A program made the translations under genes and the position numbers. Below the pieces are notes generated by a model. That model saw only the letters and a program-made list of their open reading frames with translations, was not told the origin of the DNA and ran no database searches. Of a stretch of DNA of 64,000 bases, positions 21,986-30,816 are shown one piece after another. The number at the start of each line of letters is the position of its first letter. Position 1 is the stretch's first letter. Source of the stretch: an uncultured Bacteroidales bacterium (GTDB lineage: Bacteria; Bacteroidota; Bacteroidia; Bacteroidales; Muribaculaceae); contig CADBDH010000008.1 in assembly GCA_902793405.1 (NCBI GenBank), forward strand, positions 62,001-126,000. Reading direction: 5' to 3'.

Positions 21986-24784
21986 TTAATTCGACCACTG
22001 GCCTGAGAGCAGGTAGTCGATCAGCGCAGTGGTATCGTTGATGTTAACGGTGCCGTCCTGGTTGCAGTCGGCAACCGGACTGGTGATGGCGCCTCCACCA
22101 AGCAGCAGGTCAACCAGGGCCGTTACGTCGTTGATGTTCACGATGCCGTCACCGTTCACGTCGCCACGGGTGAAGACAGGTTTCTCGCTGAAGTAGCCCG
22201 GGTTGTTGGGGCCACCGTCGATGTGGGCATAGTCCGCATCCACGTGGTTAGCGTCGTAGGTCGTGCCCTGACCACCCACCAGGCTGGTGCAGTCATTGAA
22301 CAGATTTCTAGAGACTGTTAGGGCCATGTCACTCATCTGCCAGCCATCTCCCACGTAGATGGTCTGCAGAGCACTGCTGCCCCTGAACAACTCACTCATG
22401 TCCGTCACATTGGCGGTGTTGAAACTGCTCAAGTCAAGGCTCGTCAATTTATAGCAGCGGTAGAACATGGCATCCATACGTGTCACCTCGCTGGTGTTCA
22501 GGTAGTTCATTCCAGTGATGGATTCAAGTTTCTTCATCTCGTAGAACCAGTAGCAGGTGAACGTCGGGCGGACTTCGGCGAACGAGGGGTCGAAGGCCAC
22601 ATGGGTCACTTTGGCATTGGTGCCATCGGTTGTCCAACCGGGATTGACAGCGCTATTGTTCAAGTTGTAGGTCATGCCCGTTCGGCCATTGCGATAGTAG
22701 TCGTAGTAGAACGTCAGTGTCGTGTTCTCGGCCGTGTAGCAGGCATAGGCCTGGGGCGCGATATAGCTCAAGTAGCCCGGGTCGCTGGGACCGCCATCCA
22801 CGTGGGCGTATTCTTTATCCATGTGGTTGCGGTCGTAGCTCGTGCCTTTGTCGCCCGACAGGTCGATACAGTCATTGAACATTTTCCCGGATTCGGTCAC
22901 AGCCGCTGTGCTCCATCCGTCGCCCACATAGATAGTTTTCAGGCTGATACATGCATGGAACATGGAATCCATGGCCGCTACATTGGCAGTGTTGAAGGTG
23001 CTCAAGTCAAGGCTCGTCAAGTATACGCAGAGTGAGAACATGCCCGACATGTCTGTCACCTTGGCTGTGTTGAAACGGCTCAAGTCAAGGCTCCTCAATT
23101 CATTGCAGTTATAGAACATATGTTTCATGCTGGTCACCTCACAGGTGTTCAGATACTCTATGCCCTCGATGGGTCGAAGCAACGTCATATTGTCAAACCA
23201 ACCGCAGGTGGTCGTCGGGCGAGCCTCGGCGAACGACGGGTCAAACACCACCTTGGACACATTGGCGCTGATGCCATCGGCGCGCCAAGCGGTCTCGTTG
23301 TTTTCCGTGTTCAGGTCGTAGGTCTTGCCCGGGCGGGGACCGCGCACGTTATCGTAGTAGAATACCAGCGTCGCATCCTCGGCCGTATAGCAGGCATAGG
23401 GCGCAGGAGTGATATCGCTCAAGTAACCCGGATTGCTCTCACCGCCGTCGATGTGGGCGTATTCTGATCCAATGTGGTCCCTGGTATAGGCCGTGCCTTT
23501 GCCACCCACCAGGTCCACACAGCCATAGAACATATCATAGGAATCGTCTACAGACCCGGTGCTCCATCCGTTGCCGACATAGATGGTTTGCAGATTTACA
23601 CACATCGAGAACATATAATCCACGGCTTCCACATTGGCGGTGTTGAAGGTGCTCAGGTCAAGGCTCTTAAGTTTCTGGCAGTAGGAGAACAAGCCAGGCA
23701 TGTGTGTCACCTTGTCTGTGTTGAAATGACTCAAGTCAATACTCGTCAAGTCACTGCAGTCATAGAACATATAATTCATAAGAATCACCTCACTGGTGTT
23801 CAGATACTCGAGGCCCTCGATGGATTTCATCCACTGCATGCCGTAAAACCATCCATAGGTGGTCGTCGGGCGGGCCTCGGCGAACGACGGGTCAAACACC
23901 ACCTTGCTCACTTTGTCGTTGGTGCCATCGTCTCTCCAACCAGAATTGTTTCTCCCCTCGTTCAGGTCATAGGTCTTGCCCGGGCGCGTATTGCGCTGGT
24001 TGTCGAAGTAGAACGTCAGCGTCTTGTCAGCCGTCGTGTAGCAGGCATAGGGCCCGGGAACGATATCGCTCAAGTAGCCCGGTAAGCCATCTTTACCGTC
24101 AAGGCGGGCATAGGTCTTATCCACATGGTCGGCATCGTAGGGGGTGCCCTTGCCGCCCAACAGGCTGGTGCAGTTATAGAACATGTCTGTAGATCTGGTC
24201 ACAGCCGCTGTGCTCCACTCGGTACCGATATAAATGGTTGTCAGATTGGTACAAGCATTGAACATGTACTCCATGCTGGTCACATTGGCCGTGTTGAAAC
24301 TGCTCAAGTCAAGTACCGTCATACCGGAGCAACGCGAGAACATGCCCGACATGCTGGTCACATTGGTAGTGTTGAAATAACTCAAGTCAATGCTCGTCAA
24401 TTTATAGCAGGCATGAAACATGTTATCCATGCGCGTCACCTCGCTGGTGTTCAGGTACCTCATCCCAGTGATGGATTCAAGGTTACGCATTTCGTAGAAC
24501 CAGTGGTAGGTCGACGTCGGGTGGAAATCGGCGAACGAGTGGTGAAAGGAGACATACTTCACATAGGTGCTGTTGCCATCAGTTATCCAACCTGGCTCGG
24601 TGGTGCCATCGTTCAAGTCATAGGTCGTACCTACACAGATACTGCGCTCATTGTCGTAGCAGAACGTCAGCGAATTGGAACCCGGCGAGTACCAGGCATA
24701 GGCCTCCTGGGCTCTGGCACCGAGGGTACACATCACGGCCGCTATCAGGACGGCAATCCGAATGAGTAAAGACTGATTATTCAT
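21986..24784 (-). CDS. BspA-like (DUF285) surface protein, four modules plus dockerin-like tail
   Basis: A 932-residue exported protein with signal peptide MNNQSLLIRIAVLIAAVMC... ending near GARAQ. It has four modules of about 210-220 residues of the same design as its neighbour: YACYTAEDATLVFYYDN, VVFDPSFAEARPTTT, repeats such as MNYMFYDCSDLTSIDLSHFN, and DGGESNPGYL linkers. The first module is the most divergent (AWYSPGSNSLTFCYDNERS). The C-terminus carries two dockerin-like loops (GDVNGDGIVNINDVTALVD and DCNQDGTVNINDTTALIDY). Module number differs from the neighbour (four versus two), which points to duplication by recombination within or between the genes. Function is probably surface binding, inferred from the family. 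Confidence 0.82.
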   Translation of the reverse strand: MNNQSLLIRIAVLIAAVMCTLGARAQEAYAWYSPGSNSLTFCYDNERSICVGTTYDLNDGTTEPGWITDGNSTYVKYVSFHHSFADFHPTSTYHWFYEMRNLESITGMRYLNTSEVTRMDNMFHACYKLTSIDLSYFNTTNVTSMSGMFSRCSGMTVLDLSSFNTANVTSMEYMFNACTNLTTIYIGTEWSTAAVTRSTDMFYNCTSLLGGKGTPYDADHVDKTYARLDGKDGLPGYLSDIVPGPYACYTTADKTLTFYFDNQRNTRPGKTYDLNEGRNNSGWRDDGTNDKVSKVVFDPSFAEARPTTTYGWFYGMQWMKSIEGLEYLNTSEVILMNYMFYDCSDLTSIDLSHFNTDKVTHMPGLFSYCQKLKSLDLSTFNTANVEAVDYMFSMCVNLQTIYVGNGWSTGSVDDSYDMFYGCVDLVGGKGTAYTRDHIGSEYAHIDGGESNPGYLSDITPAPYACYTAEDATLVFYYDNVRGPRPGKTYDLNTENNETAWRADGISANVSKVVFDPSFAEARPTTTCGWFDNMTLLRPIEGIEYLNTCEVTSMKHMFYNCNELRSLDLSRFNTAKVTDMSGMFSLCVYLTSLDLSTFNTANVAAMDSMFHACISLKTIYVGDGWSTAAVTESGKMFNDCIDLSGDKGTSYDRNHMDKEYAHVDGGPSDPGYLSYIAPQAYACYTAENTTLTFYYDYYRNGRTGMTYNLNNSAVNPGWTTDGTNAKVTHVAFDPSFAEVRPTFTCYWFYEMKKLESITGMNYLNTSEVTRMDAMFYRCYKLTSLDLSSFNTANVTDMSELFRGSSALQTIYVGDGWQMSDMALTVSRNLFNDCTSLVGGQGTTYDANHVDADYAHIDGGPNNPGYFSEKPVFTRGDVNGDGIVNINDVTALVDLLLGGGAITSPVADCNQDGTVNINDTTALIDYLLSGQWSN

Positions 24785-24815
24785 AAGAGTATATGATTAT
24801 TGGATTTATTGGCTG

Positions 24816-24847
24816 CAAATTTAGCAAAAAATTATAATTATAATCAA
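24816..24847 (-). promoter_or_regulatory. Promoter of the four-module BspA-like gene
   Basis: The minus strand has TTG at 24847-24845, a 21-base spacer and TAAATTTG at 24823-24816, 32 bases before the start codon. The -7 box is identical to that of the neighbouring paralogue. Confidence 0.6.
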
Positions 24848-24866
24848 GTGTTTTGCCGCAAGTTGG

Positions 24867-25469
24867 CTAATTTTTCTTGACGTGGGTGGCCTGGTCGGCA
24901 AAGGCGAGGAGTTCAAGGTCGCCGCGACTGTCGCCGTAGGCGTGCAGCACGTAGGTATCCCTCTCGGGTTCAACCTTCAGGAGGCGGTCCACCTTCTCCT
25001 GGCCAAAACAGTTTTTTGTCTTGAAACGGCCCGTGATGCGTCCCTGGTCATTGACCTCGATTTCGGTGACCAGCACGGCGTTGACACCCAGTTGCCGGCA
25101 CCAGGGCTCCACCCACTCGGGCAGGCTGGCCGAGATCACATAGACGGTGTCGCCATGGTCGATGTGTTCTTTCAGCCGACCGATGACGGGCTCGTTGCGC
25201 ATCGTGTCGAGCTCGGTCGCAAATTCCTCTCCCAGGGCCTGGAACCAACTGTATTGCCATCCCTTGAAGAAATGGGCAAAGATGCGCTCCTTGGCCTTCC
25301 AGTTGGGGTACAGGTGCATGAACATCAGCAGCAGCTGCGGGGCGAACCTAAGGAAACCGGCATAGTAGCTCACCGGACCACAGGCCCACTTGATGAATGC
25401 GAGAAACGAGTCGCGGGTGGTCAATGTCCCGTCAAAATCAAAAACGGCGATATTCCTTTTCATGCTCAT
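24867..25469 (-). CDS. HAD-IB family phosphatase
   Basis: A 200-residue HAD hydrolase of subfamily IB (phosphoserine-phosphatase-like). Motif I is VFDFDGTLT with nucleophile D11 and D13; motif II is VISASLPEWV (about 110); motif III is YGDSRGDLELLA (about 178-189). In some bacteria an HAD-IB phosphatase next to a UbiA-type phosphoribosyltransferase dephosphorylates decaprenyl-phosphoryl-5-phosphoribose. The UbiA gene two positions upstream in the same operon has that signature, so this role is likely but inferred. It is the last gene of a four-gene operon, 11 bases after the acyltransferase. A second ATG at 25463 is an alternative start. Confidence 0.83.
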   Translation of the reverse strand: MSMKRNIAVFDFDGTLTTRDSFLAFIKWACGPVSYYAGFLRFAPQLLLMFMHLYPNWKAKERIFAHFFKGWQYSWFQALGEEFATELDTMRNEPVIGRLKEHIDHGDTVYVISASLPEWVEPWCRQLGVNAVLVTEIEVNDQGRITGRFKTKNCFGQEKVDRLLKVEPERDTYVLHAYGDSRGDLELLAFADQATHVKKN

Positions 25470-25480
25470 TGGCTTTTAAC

Positions 25481-26512
25481 TTAGAATCTTAGCTTTTTCA
25501 TGACGAACCGTTCTATAGGATAGGTCAGATAAGACAGCCCTGTTGACAATATCAGTACCATGCCGGCATCAAGCAGCGTCCTGACGGGTACCGACAGGTC
25601 GCAATAGGTCTTTTGCCTCAACACGTGCACGATGGCAAACACGACACTCTGGTACAGGTAGATATTGTAACCCCGCTCGCTCCAAATCCTGAAAAACCGA
25701 TTGTTGCTGATGGTGAAATGGCTGACAACCAGCGCAATCAGGCATAGCACAAACAGGTTGTACATGACAAACATCCAGTCGGGCGGGAACTTGTGGCCCT
25801 GCATGGGGCAGAAGTCCAAGCCTAGTCCCCAAACACCCACGAGCACGAGGGCCAATGCCACTGCTCCCGCCAGCGCTATCGTGGTGTTGTTCAGCTTCCT
25901 GTAAAAGAGGTAGCCGCTCACCATAAAGATGTTGTAGCACAGCACTTGCCGCAGCAGCGAATTGCTGGTCAATGCCTGCGCGATAAGGAACAGCGCGAGA
26001 CAGATGGCCAGATACAGCCAGGCGTTCGTTTTCTGCATCAGCTTGGTCTGCAGGGGGAAGGTGCAGCTCAGTATCAGGTAGGGCGGTATGAACCACAGGT
26101 GCCAGATGAAAGGGAATTGCGGGATGTTGTGGCACAACAGGACGGCTGCGACGTCTTTCCAGCCATAACGGGTGATGTCTATCGGCCAGGATGTGAACCG
26201 GCCTGCCTTTGCACACAACAGCGTGACGACCAGGCCGATGGCCAGCAGCACGGCGGCATAGATGTAGTAGGGGAGGACCACACGTTTCACCCTGTTGAGG
26301 AATGTGGGCCACAGGCCTCGCCTCGACCTGCTGACCGAGAAAGCGGCCCCCGACAGGAAAAAGACGAGCGGCATCTCCACCAGCAGGAGCGACAGGTAAG
26401 GCTCGCTCCCGTTGCCCAGCCAGTACATGACATGGATGACGCAGGGGATATACATCATCAGGAGTGCTCGGTAGATGTCCAGCTGGGTGTCTCTCATCGC
26501 GTTGAACAGCAA
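25481..26512 (-). CDS. Acyltransferase 3 family membrane protein
   Basis: A 343-residue inner-membrane protein with about ten hydrophobic helices. The N-terminus RDTQLDIYRALLMMYIPCVI contains the D-x-x-R-x-L opening of acyltransferase 3 (OafA/YrhL-like) enzymes, followed by an H in the next helix (CVIHVMYW), VFFSGAAF-like FFLSGAAFS (about 52-60), and RRVLPYY-like VKRVVLPYYIYA (about 75-86). The family O-acylates extracellular polysaccharides and lipids from the membrane. It lies between the UbiA and HAD genes, so an acylated prenyl-linked sugar or its product is a reasonable guess. ATGs at 26512 and 26497 are both possible starts. Confidence 0.82.
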   Translation of the reverse strand: MLFNAMRDTQLDIYRALLMMYIPCVIHVMYWLGNGSEPYLSLLLVEMPLVFFLSGAAFSVSRSRRGLWPTFLNRVKRVVLPYYIYAAVLLAIGLVVTLLCAKAGRFTSWPIDITRYGWKDVAAVLLCHNIPQFPFIWHLWFIPPYLILSCTFPLQTKLMQKTNAWLYLAICLALFLIAQALTSNSLLRQVLCYNIFMVSGYLFYRKLNNTTIALAGAVALALVLVGVWGLGLDFCPMQGHKFPPDWMFVMYNLFVLCLIALVVSHFTISNNRFFRIWSERGYNIYLYQSVVFAIVHVLRQKTYCDLSVPVRTLLDAGMVLILSTGLSYLTYPIERFVMKKLRF

Positions 26513-26516
26513 GTTC

Positions 26517-27401
26517 TTACAGGTACAGGATAAGGGCGAACGTCACGAGCCAGCAGATGACGCAGCCCTGGATGAAACGGTCCTTGAGCAGCACCTTGGT
26601 GGGACTGCCGCTCTGCATGTCGACGACGGTAATCTGCAGGTAGCGGATGATGCCAGCCAGCACAAACAGCGACGTGAGATAAACGTATGGGCTGTTGAAG
26701 CGCTCCACGACCCTGGGCGAGACGCTGTACATGATGTAGCACACCATCGTGATGCTGGCGATGATGCTGATGGCCAGGTTCATGAAGGGCAGATTGTAAC
26801 GGTTCACGCTCTGGCGCATGGCAACGCCGCTCTTCTCGAGGGCGACCACATCGTCACGACGCTTGGCAAAGGCTAGGAACAGCGTCAGCAGGAAGGTCAA
26901 GAGCACAATCCAGTGGCTCAGGAAAATGCCTGTCGCCATACCGCCAGCTAGCACGCGCAGCACAAAACCGATGGCGATGATGAACACGTCGATGATGGCC
27001 AGCTGCTTGAGTTTCAGGGAGTAGGCGATGTTCATGACCACATAGCCGCCGACGACAAGGTACAGCAGTCCGTTGCGCCCGTCGGGGCGATGGATGAACA
27101 CCAGCAAGGCCAGCGAGATGATGAAGCAGACGGCCATGATGATGTAACCCGCCCGCTTGCTCACGGCGCCGCTGGCGATGGGACGCTTGCACTTCTCGGG
27201 ATGTTTCCTGTCGGCCTCCACGTCGATGATGTCGTTGAGGCAGTAGATGCCGCTGGCCGCAAAGCAGAAGGCAAAAAACACCAGCACGCAGGGCAACAGG
27301 TACTCGACGTCAAACAGGTGACGGTCAAAGAACAAGGGCAGGAACACGAACAGATTCTTCACCCATTGCTGGGGGCGCAGTAGTTTGAGTATGGAGGTCA
27401 T
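26517..27401 (-). CDS. UbiA-family decaprenyl-phosphate phosphoribosyltransferase-like enzyme
   Basis: A 294-residue polytopic membrane prenyltransferase. The N-terminal LLRPQQWVKNLFVFLPL (8-24) is the signature of the DPPR-synthase branch of UbiA, which attaches 5-phosphoribose to polyprenyl phosphate. The first metal motif is NDIIDVEADRKHPEK (about 56-70), followed by RPIASGAVS, and the second lies in AFAKRRDDVVALEKSG (about 187-202). Overlap of four bases (ATGA, 27398-27401) with the upstream membrane protein shows tight coupling. The expected product is a polyprenyl-phosphoryl ribose or arabinose donor; sugar identity cannot be read from sequence. Confidence 0.85.
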   Translation of the reverse strand: MTSILKLLRPQQWVKNLFVFLPLFFDRHLFDVEYLLPCVLVFFAFCFAASGIYCLNDIIDVEADRKHPEKCKRPIASGAVSKRAGYIIMAVCFIISLALLVFIHRPDGRNGLLYLVVGGYVVMNIAYSLKLKQLAIIDVFIIAIGFVLRVLAGGMATGIFLSHWIVLLTFLLTLFLAFAKRRDDVVALEKSGVAMRQSVNRYNLPFMNLAISIIASITMVCYIMYSVSPRVVERFNSPYVYLTSLFVLAGIIRYLQITVVDMQSGSPTKVLLKDRFIQGCVICWLVTFALILYL

Positions 27402-28717
27402 GAGAAGAGGGATGCGAGTTGGTTGAACATATCGAGAATTATCGTGAAGAACCGCTGCTGGAAGGTATTGACGTGGTCGAGCGGCGCATTATAGGTGGGC
27501 ACCGGGGCCAGCAGCACCAGCAGGATGTAGGTGTAGTGGGAACTCAGCACTTTGCTCTTGGAAATCTTTTCCTGAATCCGGCTTGACATGCTTGTCAGTG
27601 GCGACGCAAACGTTGTGGGCTCTTGCTTGAAGACATAGTAGAACATCAACGACGAAATCACCCAATAGGGTATCGTCCGGCCCCAGTCGCATGACAGGAC
27701 GGTGAACATGGGCAGCATGGCGACAAACTGTATCAGTGCCACGTTGCTCATCATGACATGGTTCATGGGCTTGGGACGATACAGCCCCATATCGACGGCA
27801 TTCAGGCGGGTAACCAGATAATAGCCGGCCAGCAGGTTGAGCAGGACGAGCGGAATCCTCCAGACGGCGGGCGAGGCGTCACCCATGAGCGATGTGGAGA
27901 AGTGGCTGGGGAAAATCATCTCGGGCGACCAGGTCAAGGCAAACACGCCCCAACCCATCTTCGACACGTCGGCCTGATATCGGCCCACGACAGGCACCCA
28001 TGAATCCCAGATGGCCTGTGCCACGTTTTCATTGCCCTTGAAGATGCATGCGGCGCCCATCACCAGTACCACGGGCAGGAACTGCAAGGCGCTGGTGCAT
28101 AGGCTCCTCACTATCGACAGGCGTTGGCTGCGATGATGATGGAAACCGTAGAGCATCAGGATGGGGAAGGTGTAGAAGAAGGAGGCCTCGTGCATCAGCA
28201 GCTGCAGTGCCGACAGGATGTAGAAGGCCACCCATGCCAGCCATTGCCGAGGGTGACGAAGCACATGCCTGAAGAGCAGGAACAGCGAGAACGTCAACAT
28301 GAGTGAGATGTAGTCGCGTCGCCCCCACAGGTTGAACAGCGTGAATCCCAGGCAAAATCCCGTGGGAATGATGAGCAGCGACCAGCCTTCTTTCTTGAAA
28401 ACCCGCAGGATGAGACAGAGGAAGATGGCCGAGGCGATGATGCAGATTCCCATCAGCGCCACCCTGATATCGTAGGGGAACCACTGCTCCAGCGACCACA
28501 GCAGCTGGCCCGTGAGCCCTCGCCTGACGAAGCCGCCCTCGTAGTTGATGAGCCACTCGCTGATCTCCCACGACTGATAGCTGGCATGCAGGAATTCGCG
28601 ATGAAGGATTTTACCGAAACTGTTCAGGCAGGTGGCGGCAAGAAACAACAGGAAAACCAACCATGAAAAAGCCTTCTCATAGTTGGAACCGTTCTTGAGT
28701 TGACGCGTTCTCTTCAT
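27398..28717 (-). CDS. Polytopic membrane protein, possible GT-C glycosyltransferase
   Basis: A 439-residue protein with about ten predicted membrane helices. The first external loop (SEWLINYEGGFVRRGLTGQL, about 52-71) carries acidic and arginine residues; an EGGFVRRGL block is recurrent in uncharacterised membrane proteins of polysaccharide loci. LWGRRDYISLML (about 130) and HEASFF (about 173) are other conserved-looking spots. GT-C enzymes share this layout (many helices, catalytic acidic residue in the first loop) and use polyprenyl-linked sugars, which suits the DPPR-type neighbours; assignment is inference. It is the first gene of the operon and overlaps the next by four bases. Confidence 0.6.
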   Translation of the reverse strand: MKRTRQLKNGSNYEKAFSWLVFLLFLAATCLNSFGKILHREFLHASYQSWEISEWLINYEGGFVRRGLTGQLLWSLEQWFPYDIRVALMGICIIASAIFLCLILRVFKKEGWSLLIIPTGFCLGFTLFNLWGRRDYISLMLTFSLFLLFRHVLRHPRQWLAWVAFYILSALQLLMHEASFFYTFPILMLYGFHHHRSQRLSIVRSLCTSALQFLPVVLVMGAACIFKGNENVAQAIWDSWVPVVGRYQADVSKMGWGVFALTWSPEMIFPSHFSTSLMGDASPAVWRIPLVLLNLLAGYYLVTRLNAVDMGLYRPKPMNHVMMSNVALIQFVAMLPMFTVLSCDWGRTIPYWVISSLMFYYVFKQEPTTFASPLTSMSSRIQEKISKSKVLSSHYTYILLVLLAPVPTYNAPLDHVNTFQQRFFTIILDMFNQLASLFS

Positions 28718-28736
28718 CGGTGCACTGTTCTTGTTA

Positions 28737-28744
28737 CAAAGTTA
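28737..28744 (-). promoter_or_regulatory. -7 box of the four-gene membrane operon
   Basis: The minus strand reads TAACTTTG 20 bases before the start codon at 28717. No clear -33 element was seen. Confidence 0.5.
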
Positions 28745-28879
28745 CTGATATTCGTTGATAGAGCCGTTTTTCATGCTGTTTTTAACATATTTTCAGAGTG
28801 CAAACGGTGTGATGCTGTTAAATAATATTAAATATTGTGAATACATCGACTGTTTTATGGCGTCATTTCACCTTAAATA

Positions 28880-28910
28880 TTGCGTGAATGCGGGAAAATG
28901 ACTACTTTTG
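28880..28910 (+). promoter_or_regulatory. Promoter of rimP-nusA-infB
   Basis: TTG at 28880-28882, a 20-base spacer, then TACTTTTG at 28903-28910. It lies 62 bases before the rimP ATG and fits the Bacteroidota consensus. The remaining 28745-28879 is AT-rich with no recognised feature. Confidence 0.7.
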
Positions 28911-28972
28911 CGCCAGCATTCGTGAGAGGGGGCACTCGGGCTTCCTCGTTTTTATTATAATAAACTGAACTG

Positions 28973-29437
28973 ATGATAGACAAGACGGCACTGGAACAAG
29001 TGATTAACGAGGCCCTGGAGGGCACCAAGATGTATCTGGTCACCATCAAGGTGAGCAAGGACAACGTCATCGATGTGGCTCTCGACAGCGACGAGGACAT
29101 CACCATTGATGACTGTGTGGCGGTAAACGACGCCGTGCTCGCCGCGTTTGACCGCGACGATGAGGACTACGAGCTCACCGTGGGCTCCTATGGCATTACT
29201 TCGCCCTTGCTGCTGCCGCGCCAGTATCGCAAGAATGTGGGCTACGAGGTCGAGGTGCTTACCGCCGACGGCCGCAAGCTCAAGGGCATTATTGCCGATG
29301 CCGACGATGAAGGCTTCACCCTGACCACTACCGTGAAGAAGAAACTCGAGGGCAAGAAGCGCCCCGAGCTGGTCGAGGAACAGGAGCGGTTCAGCTACAG
29401 CGACATTAAACAAACAAAAAATATCATAAAAGTCTGA
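28973..29437 (+). CDS. rimP: Ribosome maturation factor RimP
   Basis: A 154-residue cytoplasmic protein that assists 30S subunit assembly. The N-terminal domain has the alpha/beta layout with VTIKVSKDNVIDVALDSDE (about 24-42) and the DDCVAVNDAVLAAFD helix. YELTVGSYGITSPLL (about 65-79) is the linker motif (usual form LEVSSPG), and the C-terminal SH3-like domain follows (NVGYEVEVLTADGRKLKGII). It is the first gene of the conserved rimP-nusA-infB operon, with nusA starting 11 bases after its stop. Confidence 0.93.
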   Translation: MIDKTALEQVINEALEGTKMYLVTIKVSKDNVIDVALDSDEDITIDDCVAVNDAVLAAFDRDDEDYELTVGSYGITSPLLLPRQYRKNVGYEVEVLTADGRKLKGIIADADDEGFTLTTTVKKKLEGKKRPELVEEQERFSYSDIKQTKNIIKV

Positions 29438-29448
29438 CAATTCAAATT

Positions 29449-30705
29449 ATGGCTAAAAGAGAAGAAGCGGTTAACATGACCGCACAGTTTGCCGAGTTCA
29501 AGGAACTCAAGGACATCGACAAGACCACACTCATCAGCGTGCTGGAGGAGTCGTTCCGCAGTGTGTTGTCCAAGATGTTCGGCAACGACGACAACTTTGA
29601 CGTGATTGTCAACCCCGACAAGGGTGACTGTGAGATTTACCAGAACCTGGAAGTGGTCGAGGACGGTGAGGTGGAGAACCCCAACAAGCAAATCTCGTTG
29701 AGTGATGCCCAGGCCGACGATGACCCCGACTGTGAGGTGGGCGAGGAGCACACCCGCAAGATTGACTTCGCCAAGTTTGGTCGCCGTGCCATCCTGAACC
29801 TGCGCCAGACCTTAGCCAGCAAGATTCTCGACCTGCAGAAGGACGCCATCTACAACAAGTTCAAGGCTCTTGAGGGCCAGCTTGTGGCAGGTGAGGTCTA
29901 TCAGGTGTGGAAGCGCGAGGTGCTGTTGCTCGACGACGACAAGAACGAGCTGCTGCTCCCCAAGGAGGAGCAGATTCCCACCGACATCTACCGCAAGGGT
30001 GATGTCGTGCGTGCCGTCATCGAGAAGGTGGACAACACCAACAACAATCCCAAGATTATCGTTTCGCGCACCAGCCAGAACTTCCTGCGCCGCCTGTTTG
30101 AGCAGGAGGTGCCCGAGATTCATGACGGCCTGATCGTTATCCGCGCCGTTGCCCGCATCCCGGGCGAGCGTGCCAAGATTGCCGTCGAGAGCTATGACGA
30201 CCGCATCGACCCCGTTGGCGCCTGTGTGGGCGTGAAGGGTGCCCGCATCCACGGCATCGTGCGCGAGTTGCGCAACGAGAACATCGACGTCATCAACTAC
30301 ACCAGCAATCCTCAGCTGCTCATCCAGCGTGCCTTGAGTCCTGCCAAGATCTCGTCCATCCGTTTGGACAACGAGAATAAGCACGCCGAGGTGTTCCTCC
30401 GTCCCGAGGAGGTTTCGCTGGCCATTGGTAAGGGCGGCTTGAACATCAAGCTGGCCAGCATCCTGACGGGTTACAGCATCGACGTTTACCGTGACGTGGA
30501 GACCGAGGCCGAGGAGGATATCTACCTGGACGAGTTCAAGGACGAGGTAGATGCTTGGGTAATCGAGGCACTCAAGAATGTGGGTCTCGCCACTGCCAAG
30601 TCGGTATTGCGCACCCCGCGCGAGGAACTGATCGACAAGGCCGACCTCGAGGAGAACACGGTAGACTACGTGCTCGGCGTGCTCCGTGCCGAGTTTGAGG
30701 ACTAA
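29449..30705 (+). CDS. nusA: Transcription termination/antitermination protein NusA
   Basis: A 418-residue RNA polymerase-binding factor that modulates pausing, termination and antitermination. An N-terminal polymerase-binding domain (1-130) is followed by an S1 domain (about 140-205: LVAGEVYQVWKREVLLLDDD), KH1 (about 210-280: VSRTSQNFLRRLFEQEVPEI) and KH2 (about 285-355: GACVGVKGARIHGIVRELRN, SLAIGKGGLNIKLASILTGY). The acidic C-terminal repeats of gamma-proteobacterial NusA are largely absent, replaced by one short helical domain, as is normal outside that group. Operon position between rimP and infB is canonical. Confidence 0.96.
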   Translation: MAKREEAVNMTAQFAEFKELKDIDKTTLISVLEESFRSVLSKMFGNDDNFDVIVNPDKGDCEIYQNLEVVEDGEVENPNKQISLSDAQADDDPDCEVGEEHTRKIDFAKFGRRAILNLRQTLASKILDLQKDAIYNKFKALEGQLVAGEVYQVWKREVLLLDDDKNELLLPKEEQIPTDIYRKGDVVRAVIEKVDNTNNNPKIIVSRTSQNFLRRLFEQEVPEIHDGLIVIRAVARIPGERAKIAVESYDDRIDPVGACVGVKGARIHGIVRELRNENIDVINYTSNPQLLIQRALSPAKISSIRLDNENKHAEVFLRPEEVSLAIGKGGLNIKLASILTGYSIDVYRDVETEAEEDIYLDEFKDEVDAWVIEALKNVGLATAKSVLRTPREELIDKADLEENTVDYVLGVLRAEFED

Positions 30706-30816
30706 GCCCCCTGGCAAGAGTAAACTGTTTTACATTAATCATCACTTCTCACTAAACAACAAATATTTTTTAGCCGAAGCATATTGCTGAAAGCCAACAG
30801 AGATAAATGACATTAT

